Assembly (NCBI GenBank): GCA_963752745.1
Contig: CAVWAK010000008.1
Location: 1-64,000 of the forward strand
Source of the DNA: Thiogranum sp963752745
Lineage (GTDB): Bacteria; Pseudomonadota; Gammaproteobacteria; DSM-19610
Direction: 5' to 3'
Length of the DNA stretch: 64,000 nt
How positions within the stretch are numbered: the first letter of the stretch is position 1; every line of letters starts with the position of its first letter. The notes beneath the pieces were generated by a model, which was not told the origin of the DNA, made no database searches, and worked only from the letters and a program-made list of their open reading frames with translations. A program made the translations under genes and the position numbers. Positions 54,916 to 62,912 of the stretch are shown in pieces.

Positions 54916-56067
54916 GGAAGGTCTGAATAATTGATGTTATTTCGTTGCACTTGCCATCCTCGATCAAACGACTATAAAAAAGCGTGCATTTGCGCCTGAA
55001 TTAACCGTATTTTTGGTTAATCCAGGGTTTCCAGGCGCAACTGTCCTGTCAAACGGCTAATAATTTCTTCTTCGCCAGCACCAGATTCACCAAGGCGCAC
55101 TTGGTAAACACGCACTGCGCATTTTTATCCAGGCCGCGGTACCGGACCTTGGTAAAACCGAAGTGGCGCTTCATCACACCAAACACATGCTCAACCCGGG
55201 AACGGATTTTCGACTTGTAGCGATTCGCCGATTGTTCGGCCTCGGTCAGTTTGTGGTAACGGCTGCCTTTCTTCTGTGTGAAGTCTTTCGCGTTCGGAGC
55301 CTGTTCATACAGCAGTTTTTTCTGTCCGGCATACGCGGAATCGCCCCAAACGTGCGTCTCATCACCATGCAATAAGTCGCCGAGCAGCTGGGAGTCATGC
55401 ACATTGGCCGCCGTCACCGCAACCGAATGAATCAGCTTCGTTTGGTTGTCCACGCCAATATGCGTCTTCATCCCGAAGTACCATTGATTGCCTTTGCGCG
55501 TCTGGTGCATATCGAGATCACGGGCTTTGTCTTTGTTCTTCGTCGACGTGGGCGCATCAATGATCGTTGCATCCACAATCGTGCCACGGTTTACCTTTAA
55601 TCCGTTCTCGGCCAGATACACGTTGACCAACCGGAACATTTCATCGCCCAGGTTGTAGCGCTCCATTAAATGTCTGAAGTTGAGGATGGTGGTCTCGTCC
55701 GGCACCGGCTCCTTGCCCAAATCAATCCTGACAAACTGGCGCATGGCGCGGGAATCATAGAGTGCTTCTTCAGCGCCCGGATCAGACAATTCAAACCAAT
55801 GCTGGAGAAAATGGATGCGCAGCATCCGTTCTATCCCGATCGGCCTTCTGCCGGCACCTTTCGGCTTGGGGTAATAGGGCTTGATGACCTTGCTCAGTGC
55901 TTTCCAGGGAATGATCCGATCCATCTCTTCCAAAAAGACTTCCTTGCGGGTCTTTTTGCGGTATTTTTCGAAATCATCGGTGGCAAAACTCTGTTGGCGC
56001 ATCGTTCGCTTCCTAATTGAATGACTTTCTGTATTATCTCAGATTCAGGGAATTAATCAGAGTGCCC
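54916..56067 (-). mobile_element. IS5-family insertion sequence, about 1152 bp
   Basis: The left end GGAAGGTCTGAATAATT and the right end, read inward on the minus strand, GGGCACTCTGATTAATT, agree in 12 of 17 positions without gaps, as imperfect IS5-type terminal repeats. The element carries one full transposase gene on the minus strand. The flanks are TTAA on the left (54912-54915) and CTAG on the right (56068-56071). Both fit the YTAR target of IS5-group elements but are not identical, so no true target duplication is seen. The right end interrupts an integron-cassette gene. Confidence 0.8.
55049..56002 (-). CDS. IS5-family transposase (DDE type)
   Basis: 317 residues, uninterrupted. The DDE catalytic residues are visible: Asp in GTIVDATIIDAPTSTK, Asp in VWGDSAYAGQ, and Glu in RSRVEHVFGVMKRHFG. 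The N-terminal DNA-binding region contains KPYYPKPKGAGRRPIGIERMLR, typical of the IS5 group. The ATG at 56002 lies 66 bp from the right end of the element, and the stop lies 133 bp from the left end. It appears intact and possibly active. Confidence 0.95.
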   Translation of the reverse strand: MRQQSFATDDFEKYRKKTRKEVFLEEMDRIIPWKALSKVIKPYYPKPKGAGRRPIGIERMLRIHFLQHWFELSDPGAEEALYDSRAMRQFVRIDLGKEPVPDETTILNFRHLMERYNLGDEMFRLVNVYLAENGLKVNRGTIVDATIIDAPTSTKNKDKARDLDMHQTRKGNQWYFGMKTHIGVDNQTKLIHSVAVTAANVHDSQLLGDLLHGDETHVWGDSAYAGQKKLLYEQAPNAKDFTQKKGSRYHKLTEAEQSANRYKSKIRSRVEHVFGVMKRHFGFTKVRYRGLDKNAQCVFTKCALVNLVLAKKKLLAV

Positions 56068-56155
56068 CTAGCATATAAACTCTTCGGGCTGCTTCTATAT
56101 GGAGCAGTCCCCACAATACATATGTTACTGCACCAAGCTTGGCGAAAAAATTCAT
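56068..56155 (-). pseudogene. 5' fragment of an integron-cassette gene cut by the IS
   Basis: An ATG at 56155 opens 29 codons, MNFFAKLGAVTYVLWGLLHI and onward to VYML, before the IS begins. It starts 24 bp after the cassette boundary at 56180/56179, the normal distance for integron cassettes. The hydrophobic stretch suggests the first helix of a small membrane protein. No continuation was found on the far side of the IS. Confidence 0.7.
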
Positions 56156-56173
56156 AGTCTAGTCTCCAACAAC

Positions 56174-56254
56174 ACCTAACGGTGTGCGCCAGCGGCCGCG
56201 CGCGGTTTGCGCGGTCCGAGCCCCGTAGGGGCATACTGGGCGCATTGGTTATAC
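56174..56254 (-). other. integron attC recombination site
   Basis: On the minus strand it runs from R'' GTATAAC (56254-56248), through CAATGCGCC, a GC-rich imperfect palindrome and GGCGCACACCG, to the core site R' GTTAGGT (56180-56174), which fits GTTRRRY exactly. It is about 81 bp with the matching inner and outer boxes of attC sites. The stop codon of the lipoprotein gene lies inside R'', as often in cassettes. The R'' box GTATAAC is the exact complement of GTTATAC, the site at the other cassette end. Confidence 0.85.
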
Positions 56255-56705
56255 GTTTTCATCAACCGGCCTGAGTGGATAACCCTCTGGTTGAACAATG
56301 TGGTTTGTTTGCGGGAATTCCTTTTCTGGCCCCAGGACAAACACACTACCGTCTTTCTCGATCTGAACTTTAAACAGCCAGTGAGAGAACCGCCTCAATT
56401 TCCCAAATTCGTGGCTTATGTGCTTCGGTTTGTAGTGCCACTGCTTGTCACCGGCAATAATCGTGAATTGCACATCGCCGTAAGCGTCCCAGTTTTCAAG
56501 GGTTATTGAGCTATTCGCGGCCAGATCGAATGATTTTTGATCTTCAAAAAGTACTTGAATGATGCGCACCTCAATACCTGTGTTGTTAAATACTTCAAAT
56601 TTTGAGGGTAACGTGCACCCAGACAACAGTAGTAGCACAACGCACAAAACCCAAGTACTTCTTTCGCTGCTAGAATATCTCACTTCTTCTCACAAAAACG
56701 TATAA
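56180..56705 (-). mobile_element. complete integron gene cassette, first in the array
   Basis: The cassette is bounded by G|TTATAC at 56706/56705 (next to attI) and G|TTAGGT at 56180/56179. It contains one gene and one attC and is 526 bp long. On excision, its R'' (GTATAAC) and the TTATAC carried at its left end would make a perfectly matching site pair, which strongly supports cassette structure. The gene points away from intI, the expected orientation. Confidence 0.85.
56249..56683 (-). CDS. cassette-encoded lipoprotein of unknown function
   Basis: 144 residues. The N terminus has a membrane helix and a lipobox (VLCVVLLLLSGC), so the mature protein should be lipid-anchored at cysteine about 22. 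The rest is predicted beta-rich (FEVFNNTGIEVRIIQVLFED, FDLAANSSITLENWDAYGD, QFTIIAGDKQWHYKP) and could be a small immunoglobulin-like or beta-sandwich domain. I do not recognise the family. Its ATG lies 22 bp inside the cassette, and its TAA falls in the attC. The promoter is most likely outside the cassette, in the attI/intI side. Most chromosomal-integron cassettes encode such unknown products. Confidence 0.8.
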   Translation of the reverse strand: MRYSSSERSTWVLCVVLLLLSGCTLPSKFEVFNNTGIEVRIIQVLFEDQKSFDLAANSSITLENWDAYGDVQFTIIAGDKQWHYKPKHISHEFGKLRRFSHWLFKVQIEKDGSVFVLGPEKEFPQTNHIVQPEGYPLRPVDENV

Positions 56706-56780
56706 CTACTATTAGACGGCGTACGCCGTGTAGCACGAAAAGTACTGCACAGGGTCGTTAATCCGGTTAACTTGCACTAT
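56706..56780 (-). other. integron attI region (approximate)
   Basis: The insertion point of the first cassette is the G of GTTATAC at 56706. The attI site must extend from there toward intI, but its right boundary cannot be set without a related sequence for comparison. The first palindromic repeat of the region (56715-56733) falls inside it. Confidence 0.6.
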
Positions 56781-57040
56781 TTGACGGCGCCTGCCGTGTA
56801 TCCTTATAGAGTCCATAGTTGCATCCTTCTGTCATTCTTATGTTTTTTGCGCGGATCCGCTGGCTAACAAATTAAGCAGCGTAGGCCGTGATATCAAGTC
56901 ATTTTTCCAAATACACAGCGTATGCTGTGTATCATCACCAATATTATGGCAAACCCACCATACACAAGCGACTGTTATTTATAACGAAATAGAAACTTGC
57001 CGTGTTTTTTGATCAATTGACACAGCATAGCCCTTGATCT
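56715..57040 (+). repeat. five imperfect palindromic repeats between attI and intI
   Basis: Copies start at 56715, 56783, 56876, 56915 and 57022, each about 19 bp, with consensus near ACRGCGTASGCCGTGTAT. The first contains the perfect 14-bp palindrome ACGGCGTACGCCGT; copies 2-5 vary around it. Spacings are 68, 93, 39 and 107 bp. They lie in an AT-rich gene-free stretch of about 400 bp (56706-57103). Possible roles: binding sites for the integrase (like the DR sites of attI1) or for an unknown regulator. Confidence 0.7.
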
Positions 57041-57062
57041 GTCATTTTTTTCCGGTTTTAAT
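57034..57062 (+). promoter_or_regulatory. probable intI promoter
   Basis: TTGATC (57034-57039), a 17-bp spacer and TTTAAT (57057-57062) make a reasonable sigma-70 promoter. The start point would be near 57069, within the LexA box. The fifth palindromic repeat overlaps the -35 hexamer. Confidence 0.5.
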
Positions 57063-57066
57063 ACAC

Positions 57067-57082
57067 CTGTATATATTTACAG
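57067..57082 (+). promoter_or_regulatory. LexA (SOS) box before the integrase gene
   Basis: CTGTATATATTTACAG matches CTGT-N8-ACAG exactly with an AT-only spacer. It lies 21 bp before the intI ATG, covering the predicted transcription start. LexA control of integron integrases is established for class 1 and Vibrio integrons. Confidence 0.85.
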
Positions 57083-57103
57083 TCATCAGCCAGGGAGAGG
57101 TCT

Positions 57104-58069
57104 ATGACTCAAATACGCCTTATGGACAGGGTTGCACATACTATACGGGCTTTGCATTACAGCCGGAAAACCGAGAAGTCGTACTGCTACTGGATTCGTT
57201 CGTTCATACGTTTTCACAAGTACAAGCACCCATCCGACATGGGCGCTCCTGAAATATCGCAGTATCTGACCTGGCTGGCGGTCGAGCGGCAGGTTTCGGC
57301 ATCTACACAAAATCAGGCGTTCAATGCCATTGTGTTCTTGTATCGCAAAGTACTGGATATTCAGCTGGAACACATAGACAACGTCATACGCGCCAAGAAG
57401 AGTCGGCGTATTCCTGTCGTTTTCTCTCGCCATGAAGTAGCCGCCATTCTGGAGAATGCGCGGCAGCCATACCGGCTGATGATTGCACTCATGTATGGCA
57501 GCGGGCTCCGCATGATGGAGGTACTGCGGCTGCGTTTGAAGGATATCGACTTTGACCGGCTGGTCATTCTTGTACGCCAGGGAAAAGGAAACAGGGACCG
57601 TGTCACTATACTCCCGGAAAAACTGGTTCCGGATATCCAGCACGCCATGGAACGTGTACACAAGCTGCATGAACTGGATGTGGTCGAAGGCTACGGCGAA
57701 GTGCAAATGCCATATGCGCTTGCCCGGAAATATCCAAACCAGGCGAATGGCCTGCACTGGCAGTTTCTGTTCGCTGCCAACAAGCGCTCTGTTGATCCAA
57801 TCTCTTCAAGAGAAAAACGCCATCATATCTTCGAAACAACGCTGCAACGCGCGGTCAAACACGCCATGCTTGAAGCCGGCATTCAAAAGCATGCTTCATG
57901 CCACACTTTCCGCCACTCGTTTGCCACGCACCTGCTTGAAGACGGCTACGATATTCGTACCGTCCAGGATCTTATGGGACACAAGGATGTTAAGACTACC
58001 CAGATTTACACGCACGTACTCAAACGTGGCGGCCACGCAGTGCGCAGCCCGTTGCAGGCACTGGGCTAA
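57104..58069 (+). CDS. intI: integron integrase IntI (tyrosine recombinase)
   Basis: 321 residues. It joins attI and single-stranded attC sites to insert or excise cassettes. The tyrosine-recombinase residues are visible: Arg in YGSGLRMMEVLRLR, His-x-x-Arg in CHTFRHSFATHLLE, His in LMGHKDV and the nucleophile Tyr in TTQIYTHVL. The integron-specific insert is present between the first Arg and the HxxR motif (around KYPNQANGLHWQFLFAANKR). The core-binding N-terminal domain begins RMDRVAHTIRALHYS-like. GGAGAGG precedes the ATG. Upstream are attI, palindromic repeats and a LexA box; the stop overlaps that of recG by 3 bp, tail to tail. It appears intact. Confidence 0.96.
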   Translation: MTQIRLMDRVAHTIRALHYSRKTEKSYCYWIRSFIRFHKYKHPSDMGAPEISQYLTWLAVERQVSASTQNQAFNAIVFLYRKVLDIQLEHIDNVIRAKKSRRIPVVFSRHEVAAILENARQPYRLMIALMYGSGLRMMEVLRLRLKDIDFDRLVILVRQGKGNRDRVTILPEKLVPDIQHAMERVHKLHELDVVEGYGEVQMPYALARKYPNQANGLHWQFLFAANKRSVDPISSREKRHHIFETTLQRAVKHAMLEAGIQKHASCHTFRHSFATHLLEDGYDIRTVQDLMGHKDVKTTQIYTHVLKRGGHAVRSPLQALG

Positions 58070-60174
58070 ACTTCACCATAACGCGGTGCATGCCCCAACC
58101 AGCGTCGCACAATCGGATTGATGCTGTCGGCCTGCTGTTCGATCAGGTAAAGGGCCGCCTGCTCTACCTTGTCCAGTAAATCCTGGTCGCGCATCAGGTC
58201 TGCGATACGGAACTGCAGCATGCCGGTCTGCCGGGTGCCCAAGACCTCCCCGGGACCGCGTAGCTCGAGGTCTTTGCGGGATATTTCAAATCCATCATTG
58301 CTTTCGCGCAGTACCGCAAGACGCTGACGCGCCAGTTGCGATAGTGGTGCGCGGTACATTAGCACGCAGCTGCTTTGCGCTGAGCCACGGCCCACTCTGC
58401 CACGCAGCTGATGCAGCTGCGACAAACCCAGGCGCTCGGCGTTCTCGACAATCATTAACGAAGCATTTGGCACATCTACCCCCACTTCGATTACCGTGGT
58501 CGCCACCAGAAGATCAACTTCGCCCGCCTTGAATGCAGCCATGCAGCGCATTTTCTCCTGGCCTTTCATTCGCCCGTGCACCAGTGCGATTTTCAATTCC
58601 GGCAATGCTTCAGCTAACAAGGTGGCGGTATCTTCAGCGGCCTGACATTGCAGGAATTCAGATTCCTCGATCAATGTGCATACCCAGTAGGCCTGGCGGC
58701 CCTCTCGGCAAGCATTTCGAACCCGCAGGATCACTTCTTCTCGGCGGCTTTCGGGAATAGCGACTGTCTGCACTGGTGTCCTGCCGGGTGGCAACTCATC
58801 GATCACCGACGAATCCAGGTCTGCATACAGCGCCATGGACAGGGTTCGCGGTATCGGTGTCGCAGTCATGATCAACTGGTGTGGCACGCACTCGTCATGG
58901 CGACCCTTGTCTCGCAATGCCAGGCGCTGGTGCACACCGAAGCGGTGCTGCTCATCGACAATAACAAGACCCAGGCGCTTGAAGGCCACTTCTTCCTGAA
59001 ACAGCGCATGAGTACCAACCACCAACGGTAGATCGCCGTTGGCCAGCGCCTGCAGGACCTGTTTACGCGCCTTGCCTTTAACCTTGCCGGACAACCAGCC
59101 CACTTCAACACCCAGCTCGCCGAACCAGCTTTTAAAATTAGCCAGGTGTTGCTCGGCAAGCAATTCTGTTGGCGCCATGATGGCGACCTGTCGCTGACTG
59201 GCAATAGCCTGAATCGCTGCCGCCGCGGCAACCACTGTCTTGCCCGAACCCACATCGCCCTGTACCAGCCGCATCATTGGGTGCGGTCGGGCAATATCTT
59301 CGAGCAGTGTTTTAATCACCCGCTGTTGCGCGCCAGTCAGTTTGAAAGGCAGGGATTTCACAAAAGCGTTGAGTAGTTGATGTGAGCTGTCCAGCGGACT
59401 GGCTTCGAGATGCTGTGCACGCAACCGCACACGACGCAGGCTCAGATGGTGTGCCAGCATCTCTTCAAACGCCAATCGCTGCTGACTGGAATGCGTACCG
59501 GCTTCGAGCGCATCGCAGTCAGCATCCGGCGGCGGCCGATGAACATAGCGCAACGCGGTGATCAGATCGCTGAAGCCCAGTGAAGCCAGCAAGTGTTCCG
59601 GCAGCCATTCCGGCAAACGTCCCGGCTGCAATAACGCCACCGCCTGATCAGTCAACTTGCGCAAAGTAAGTTGATGCAGCCCTTCCGTTGTCGGGTAGAT
59701 GGGTGTCAAACGGTCTTCCGTGGCAACTTGCTCACCGTCAGCCAGTCGCTGGTATTCGGGATGAATCATCTCCAGCATGGCGGGACCGCGCCGTACTTCG
59801 CCGTAGATGCGCAAACGCACACCGCGCTCGAAATTCTGTTGCTGGGTCTTGTTGAAATAAAAAAACCGCAACATTAACTTGCCGGTGCCATCGCTGATGT
59901 GCACCAGCAGACTGCGGCGCTTGCCGAACTTGATCTCTGCCAGGTCAACGTCAGCCTCGATAACGGCATGATCGCCGGCACGCAAACTGCCTAGCGGCGA
60001 CACACGTGTCCTGTCCTCATAGCGTCGCGGCAGATGAAACAACACGTCCTGCACAGTTTCCAGGCCAAAGCCTGCCAGCCGCTCTGCGGACCTGGGACCC
60101 ACACCGCGCAGTGTCGAAATGGGTAGCTTATCGAGCGTGACGACGGATTCCTTCAATGTATTGCAGGCGTGCAC
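58066..60174 (-). CDS. recG: ATP-dependent DNA helicase RecG
   Basis: 702 residues. RecG unwinds and regresses branched DNA such as stalled forks. An N-terminal wedge/OB domain (about 60-160) leads to helicase motifs: I GDVGSGKT, II DEQH (VIVDEQHRFGVHQR), III TATPIPRT, and VI QLRGRVGRG. The C terminus carries the family LRGPGEVLGTRQTG. ATG 60174 gives a slightly long N terminus; another start at VVTLDKLPI is possible. It is downstream of ridA on the same strand, the usual order. The integron integrase gene ends inside its stop codon. Confidence 0.97.
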   Translation of the reverse strand: MHACNTLKESVVTLDKLPISTLRGVGPRSAERLAGFGLETVQDVLFHLPRRYEDRTRVSPLGSLRAGDHAVIEADVDLAEIKFGKRRSLLVHISDGTGKLMLRFFYFNKTQQQNFERGVRLRIYGEVRRGPAMLEMIHPEYQRLADGEQVATEDRLTPIYPTTEGLHQLTLRKLTDQAVALLQPGRLPEWLPEHLLASLGFSDLITALRYVHRPPPDADCDALEAGTHSSQQRLAFEEMLAHHLSLRRVRLRAQHLEASPLDSSHQLLNAFVKSLPFKLTGAQQRVIKTLLEDIARPHPMMRLVQGDVGSGKTVVAAAAAIQAIASQRQVAIMAPTELLAEQHLANFKSWFGELGVEVGWLSGKVKGKARKQVLQALANGDLPLVVGTHALFQEEVAFKRLGLVIVDEQHRFGVHQRLALRDKGRHDECVPHQLIMTATPIPRTLSMALYADLDSSVIDELPPGRTPVQTVAIPESRREEVILRVRNACREGRQAYWVCTLIEESEFLQCQAAEDTATLLAEALPELKIALVHGRMKGQEKMRCMAAFKAGEVDLLVATTVIEVGVDVPNASLMIVENAERLGLSQLHQLRGRVGRGSAQSSCVLMYRAPLSQLARQRLAVLRESNDGFEISRKDLELRGPGEVLGTRQTGMLQFRIADLMRDQDLLDKVEQAALYLIEQQADSINPIVRRWLGHAPRYGEV

Positions 60175-60231
60175 TGTTGTTTATCCATAAACATTCAGGA
60201 ACGTTCTTCTACCAGGACGAATAGAACGCGG

Positions 60232-60615
60232 CTACCCGAGCACCATCACTGCGTCCATTTCCACCTGTGCTTCCTTTGGCAGTGAAGCAACGCCCACCGC
60301 AGCGCGCGCCGGGTAAGGCTCCTGAAAATAGTCCGCCATCACCTGGTTAACCAGCGGGAAATGACCAAGATCGGTGAGAAATATATTCAGCTTGGCAATA
60401 TCCGCCAGGCTGCCGCCGGCAGCAACAGTGACTGCAGTCAGGTTATCGAACACCCGGCGTATCTGCGCTTCCATGTTGCCTTCCACCATCTCCATGGTTT
60501 CGGGTACCAGCGGTATCTGGCCAGACAGATAAACGGTGTCGCCAACCTGCACGGCCTGTGAATAGGTGCCGATGGCGTGGGGCGCCTCATCGGTATGAAT
60601 AACTTTGCGTGACAT
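60232..60615 (-). CDS. ridA: RidA-family enamine/imine deaminase
   Basis: 127 residues, standard RidA length. It hydrolyses reactive enamines and imines released by PLP enzymes such as threonine dehydratase. The trimer-forming core is clear: N-terminal AIGTYSQAVQVGDTVYLSGQIPLVP, the substrate-binding arginine in PYPARAAVGVASLPK, and the final EMDAVMVL. It follows spoT 9 bp downstream, common in gammaproteobacteria. Confidence 0.96.
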   Translation of the reverse strand: MSRKVIHTDEAPHAIGTYSQAVQVGDTVYLSGQIPLVPETMEMVEGNMEAQIRRVFDNLTAVTVAAGGSLADIAKLNIFLTDLGHFPLVNQVMADYFQEPYPARAAVGVASLPKEAQVEMDAVMVLG

Positions 60616-60624
60616 ACTTTCTCC

Positions 60625-62841
60625 TTAGTGCTTGCTGCGGCTGATGCGCATTACGGGCGGCAGCTTGCGAATGCATCGCATGACTCGCGCCAGGTGTTGG
60701 CGACCACTGACGGTCAGGGTAAAGTTGAGCGCTGTATCGAGCCCGTCACGTTCTTCAATCGAAACGTTTTCAATATCCGAACCGGTTTCGGCAATTTCCG
60801 CTGCGATAGTAGCCAGCACACCTTTCTGGTTACTGACATCGACACGGATCTCGGCAACAAACTCGCCTTCGATATCCGGCTGCCACTCCACATCAATCCA
60901 TTTGTCCGGGCGGCTGCGAAAATCACTGAGGTTGTTGCAGGTCTCGGTATGTATCACCAGGCCGCGACCGGAACTGATAAACCCGACAATCGCATCACCC
61001 GGTATAGGACGGCAACAGCGCGCAAAATGCACCACCATGCCTTCGGTTCCACGAATAGCCAGCGGCTGGCTGTGGTCTGCATCGGCCCGCCTGTCTTCAC
61101 TATCTTCATCTGCCGGTGCCAGGCGCCGCGCCATCAACATGGCCATGCGGTTGCCGAGACCAATGTCGGCATACATCGCGTCACGGCTTTTAAAACCACA
61201 CTCGCTCATTACTGTATCAATCTGTTGATCGCCGATCTCTTCCAGACTGCTGTTAACGTCATACAAGGCCTTGTCGAGCATGCGCCGCCCGAGCTCTGTA
61301 GCCTCGTCGTTCTGAAGATTTTTCAGGTAGTGACGGATATTGGAGCGCGCTTTGGCTGTGGTCACAAAATTCAGCCAGGCAGGGTTGGGATGCGCACCCG
61401 TGGCAGTAATAACTTCGACGGTCTGCCCATTAAACAAAGGGGTGCGCAACGGCGCCAGACGGCGGTCAATCTTGGCGGCAATACAGGTGTTACCAACATC
61501 CGTATGCACTGCATAGGCAAAGTCGACTGCTGTAGCGCCGCGTGGTAATTCAAGGATATCGCCGGCCGGCGTGAACACGTAAACCTCATCGGGAAACAGA
61601 TCGATCTTGACGTTCTCGAGAAACTCCAGCGAATTTCCTGCATTGCGTTGCATTTCCAGCAGTTCGCGCATCCACTCACGGGCGCTTGTCTGGGCATTGG
61701 TGCCGGCACTGGTTTTCTCGCTGCTCTTGTATAGCCAGTGTGCAGCGATACCAGACTCGGCCACACGATTCATATCGTTGGTACGAATCTGCACTTCTAT
61801 CGGCACGCCGTAGGGGCCGAACAACACCGTATGCAGTGACTGATAGCCATTCGCCTTGGGAATAGCAATATAATCCTTGAATTTGCCGGGCACGGGTTTA
61901 TACAAACCGTGCATCATGCCCAGCACCCGGTAACAGGTGTCCACTGAATCAACAACTACCCGGAAAGCATAGACGTCGAACACTTCGGTGAATGAACCAA
62001 CACGGTCACGGATTTTCTTGTACAGGCTGTAGAGATGCTTCTCGCGACTCAACAAGCGGCATTCCAGTGTTTCCTCTGCGAGCCGCTGTTGCACGGCAGA
62101 CTCAATCTTGTTGAGTATCTCCTTGCGATTACCGCGCGCTCGTTTCACCGCATTGGAAAGCACCCGGTAACGCAGCGGATAGAGGGTGGCAAAACCCAGC
62201 TCCTCCAGCTCCAGGCGTATCTGGTTCATACCCAGGCGGTTGGCAATAGGCGCATAGATATCGAGCGTTTCGCGCGCAATGCGGCGGCGCTTGTCGGCAC
62301 GCATCACACCAAGGGTGCGCATGTTGTGCAGACGGTCAGCCAGTTTCACCAGGATGACGCGGATATCCTTGACCATCGCCAGCATCATCTTGCGGAAATT
62401 TTCGGCCTGCGCCTCGGCCTGGCTTTCGAACTTGATCTGGGTAAGCTTGCTGACACCATCTACCAGCTCAGCGACTTCTTCACTGAACTCGCTGATCACC
62501 AGTTCCTTGGGTGTGCCGGTGTCCTCGATAACGTCATGCAGAATGCCCGCAATAATACTTTCGGCATCCATGTGCATGCCGGCAAGAATGCGCGCCACTT
62601 CGATGGGATGGTAGATATAAGGCTCACCTGACTTGCGGTGCTGACCTTCATGCGCCTCGGCGCCAAACAGGTAGGCGCGGTAGATTTCCCGCACCTGATC
62701 GGGCTCAAGATAGGAATCCAGCAGATCCATGAGATCACTGATCAGGTAACGCGGTGCGTCATCATCAGGTATGGGTGCGGGAGTTGCCATTCGGTTCATA
62801 GAATCATCATCAGCGACCAAATCATAGGCGAAATCAGCCAC
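60625..62841 (-). CDS. spoT: bifunctional (p)ppGpp synthase/hydrolase SpoT
   Basis: 738 residues. Order: HD hydrolase domain (HPIEVARILAGMHMD, ILHDVIEDT), synthetase domain (about 260-360, DYIAIPKANGYQSLHTVLFGP, VPIEVQIRT), TGS (about 420-480, VYVFTPAGDILELPRGAT), a zinc/RIS region and a C-terminal ACT domain (about 665-738). SpoT makes and degrades the alarmone ppGpp. The hydrolase motifs are intact, as expected for SpoT rather than RelA. The N terminus has about 35 extra residues. The gene follows rpoZ with a terminator between them, so it must have its own promoter or partial read-through. Confidence 0.96.
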   Translation of the reverse strand: MADFAYDLVADDDSMNRMATPAPIPDDDAPRYLISDLMDLLDSYLEPDQVREIYRAYLFGAEAHEGQHRKSGEPYIYHPIEVARILAGMHMDAESIIAGILHDVIEDTGTPKELVISEFSEEVAELVDGVSKLTQIKFESQAEAQAENFRKMMLAMVKDIRVILVKLADRLHNMRTLGVMRADKRRRIARETLDIYAPIANRLGMNQIRLELEELGFATLYPLRYRVLSNAVKRARGNRKEILNKIESAVQQRLAEETLECRLLSREKHLYSLYKKIRDRVGSFTEVFDVYAFRVVVDSVDTCYRVLGMMHGLYKPVPGKFKDYIAIPKANGYQSLHTVLFGPYGVPIEVQIRTNDMNRVAESGIAAHWLYKSSEKTSAGTNAQTSAREWMRELLEMQRNAGNSLEFLENVKIDLFPDEVYVFTPAGDILELPRGATAVDFAYAVHTDVGNTCIAAKIDRRLAPLRTPLFNGQTVEVITATGAHPNPAWLNFVTTAKARSNIRHYLKNLQNDEATELGRRMLDKALYDVNSSLEEIGDQQIDTVMSECGFKSRDAMYADIGLGNRMAMLMARRLAPADEDSEDRRADADHSQPLAIRGTEGMVVHFARCCRPIPGDAIVGFISSGRGLVIHTETCNNLSDFRSRPDKWIDVEWQPDIEGEFVAEIRVDVSNQKGVLATIAAEIAETGSDIENVSIEERDGLDTALNFTLTVSGRQHLARVMRCIRKLPPVMRISRSKH

Positions 62842-62849
62842 TCCGCAAA

Positions 62850-62886
62850 CAAAAAAGCCGTTTCAGGCACCCCCGAAACGGCTTTA
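62850..62886 (-). terminator. intrinsic terminator after rpoZ
   Basis: On the minus strand an 8-bp stem (GCCGTTTC/GAAACGGC) with a 10-nt loop is followed by six or more T residues. It lies between the rpoZ stop and the spoT start. Confidence 0.85.
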
Positions 62887-62912
62887 TCATTATTTGTCAG
62901 AAACTTCTGGGA

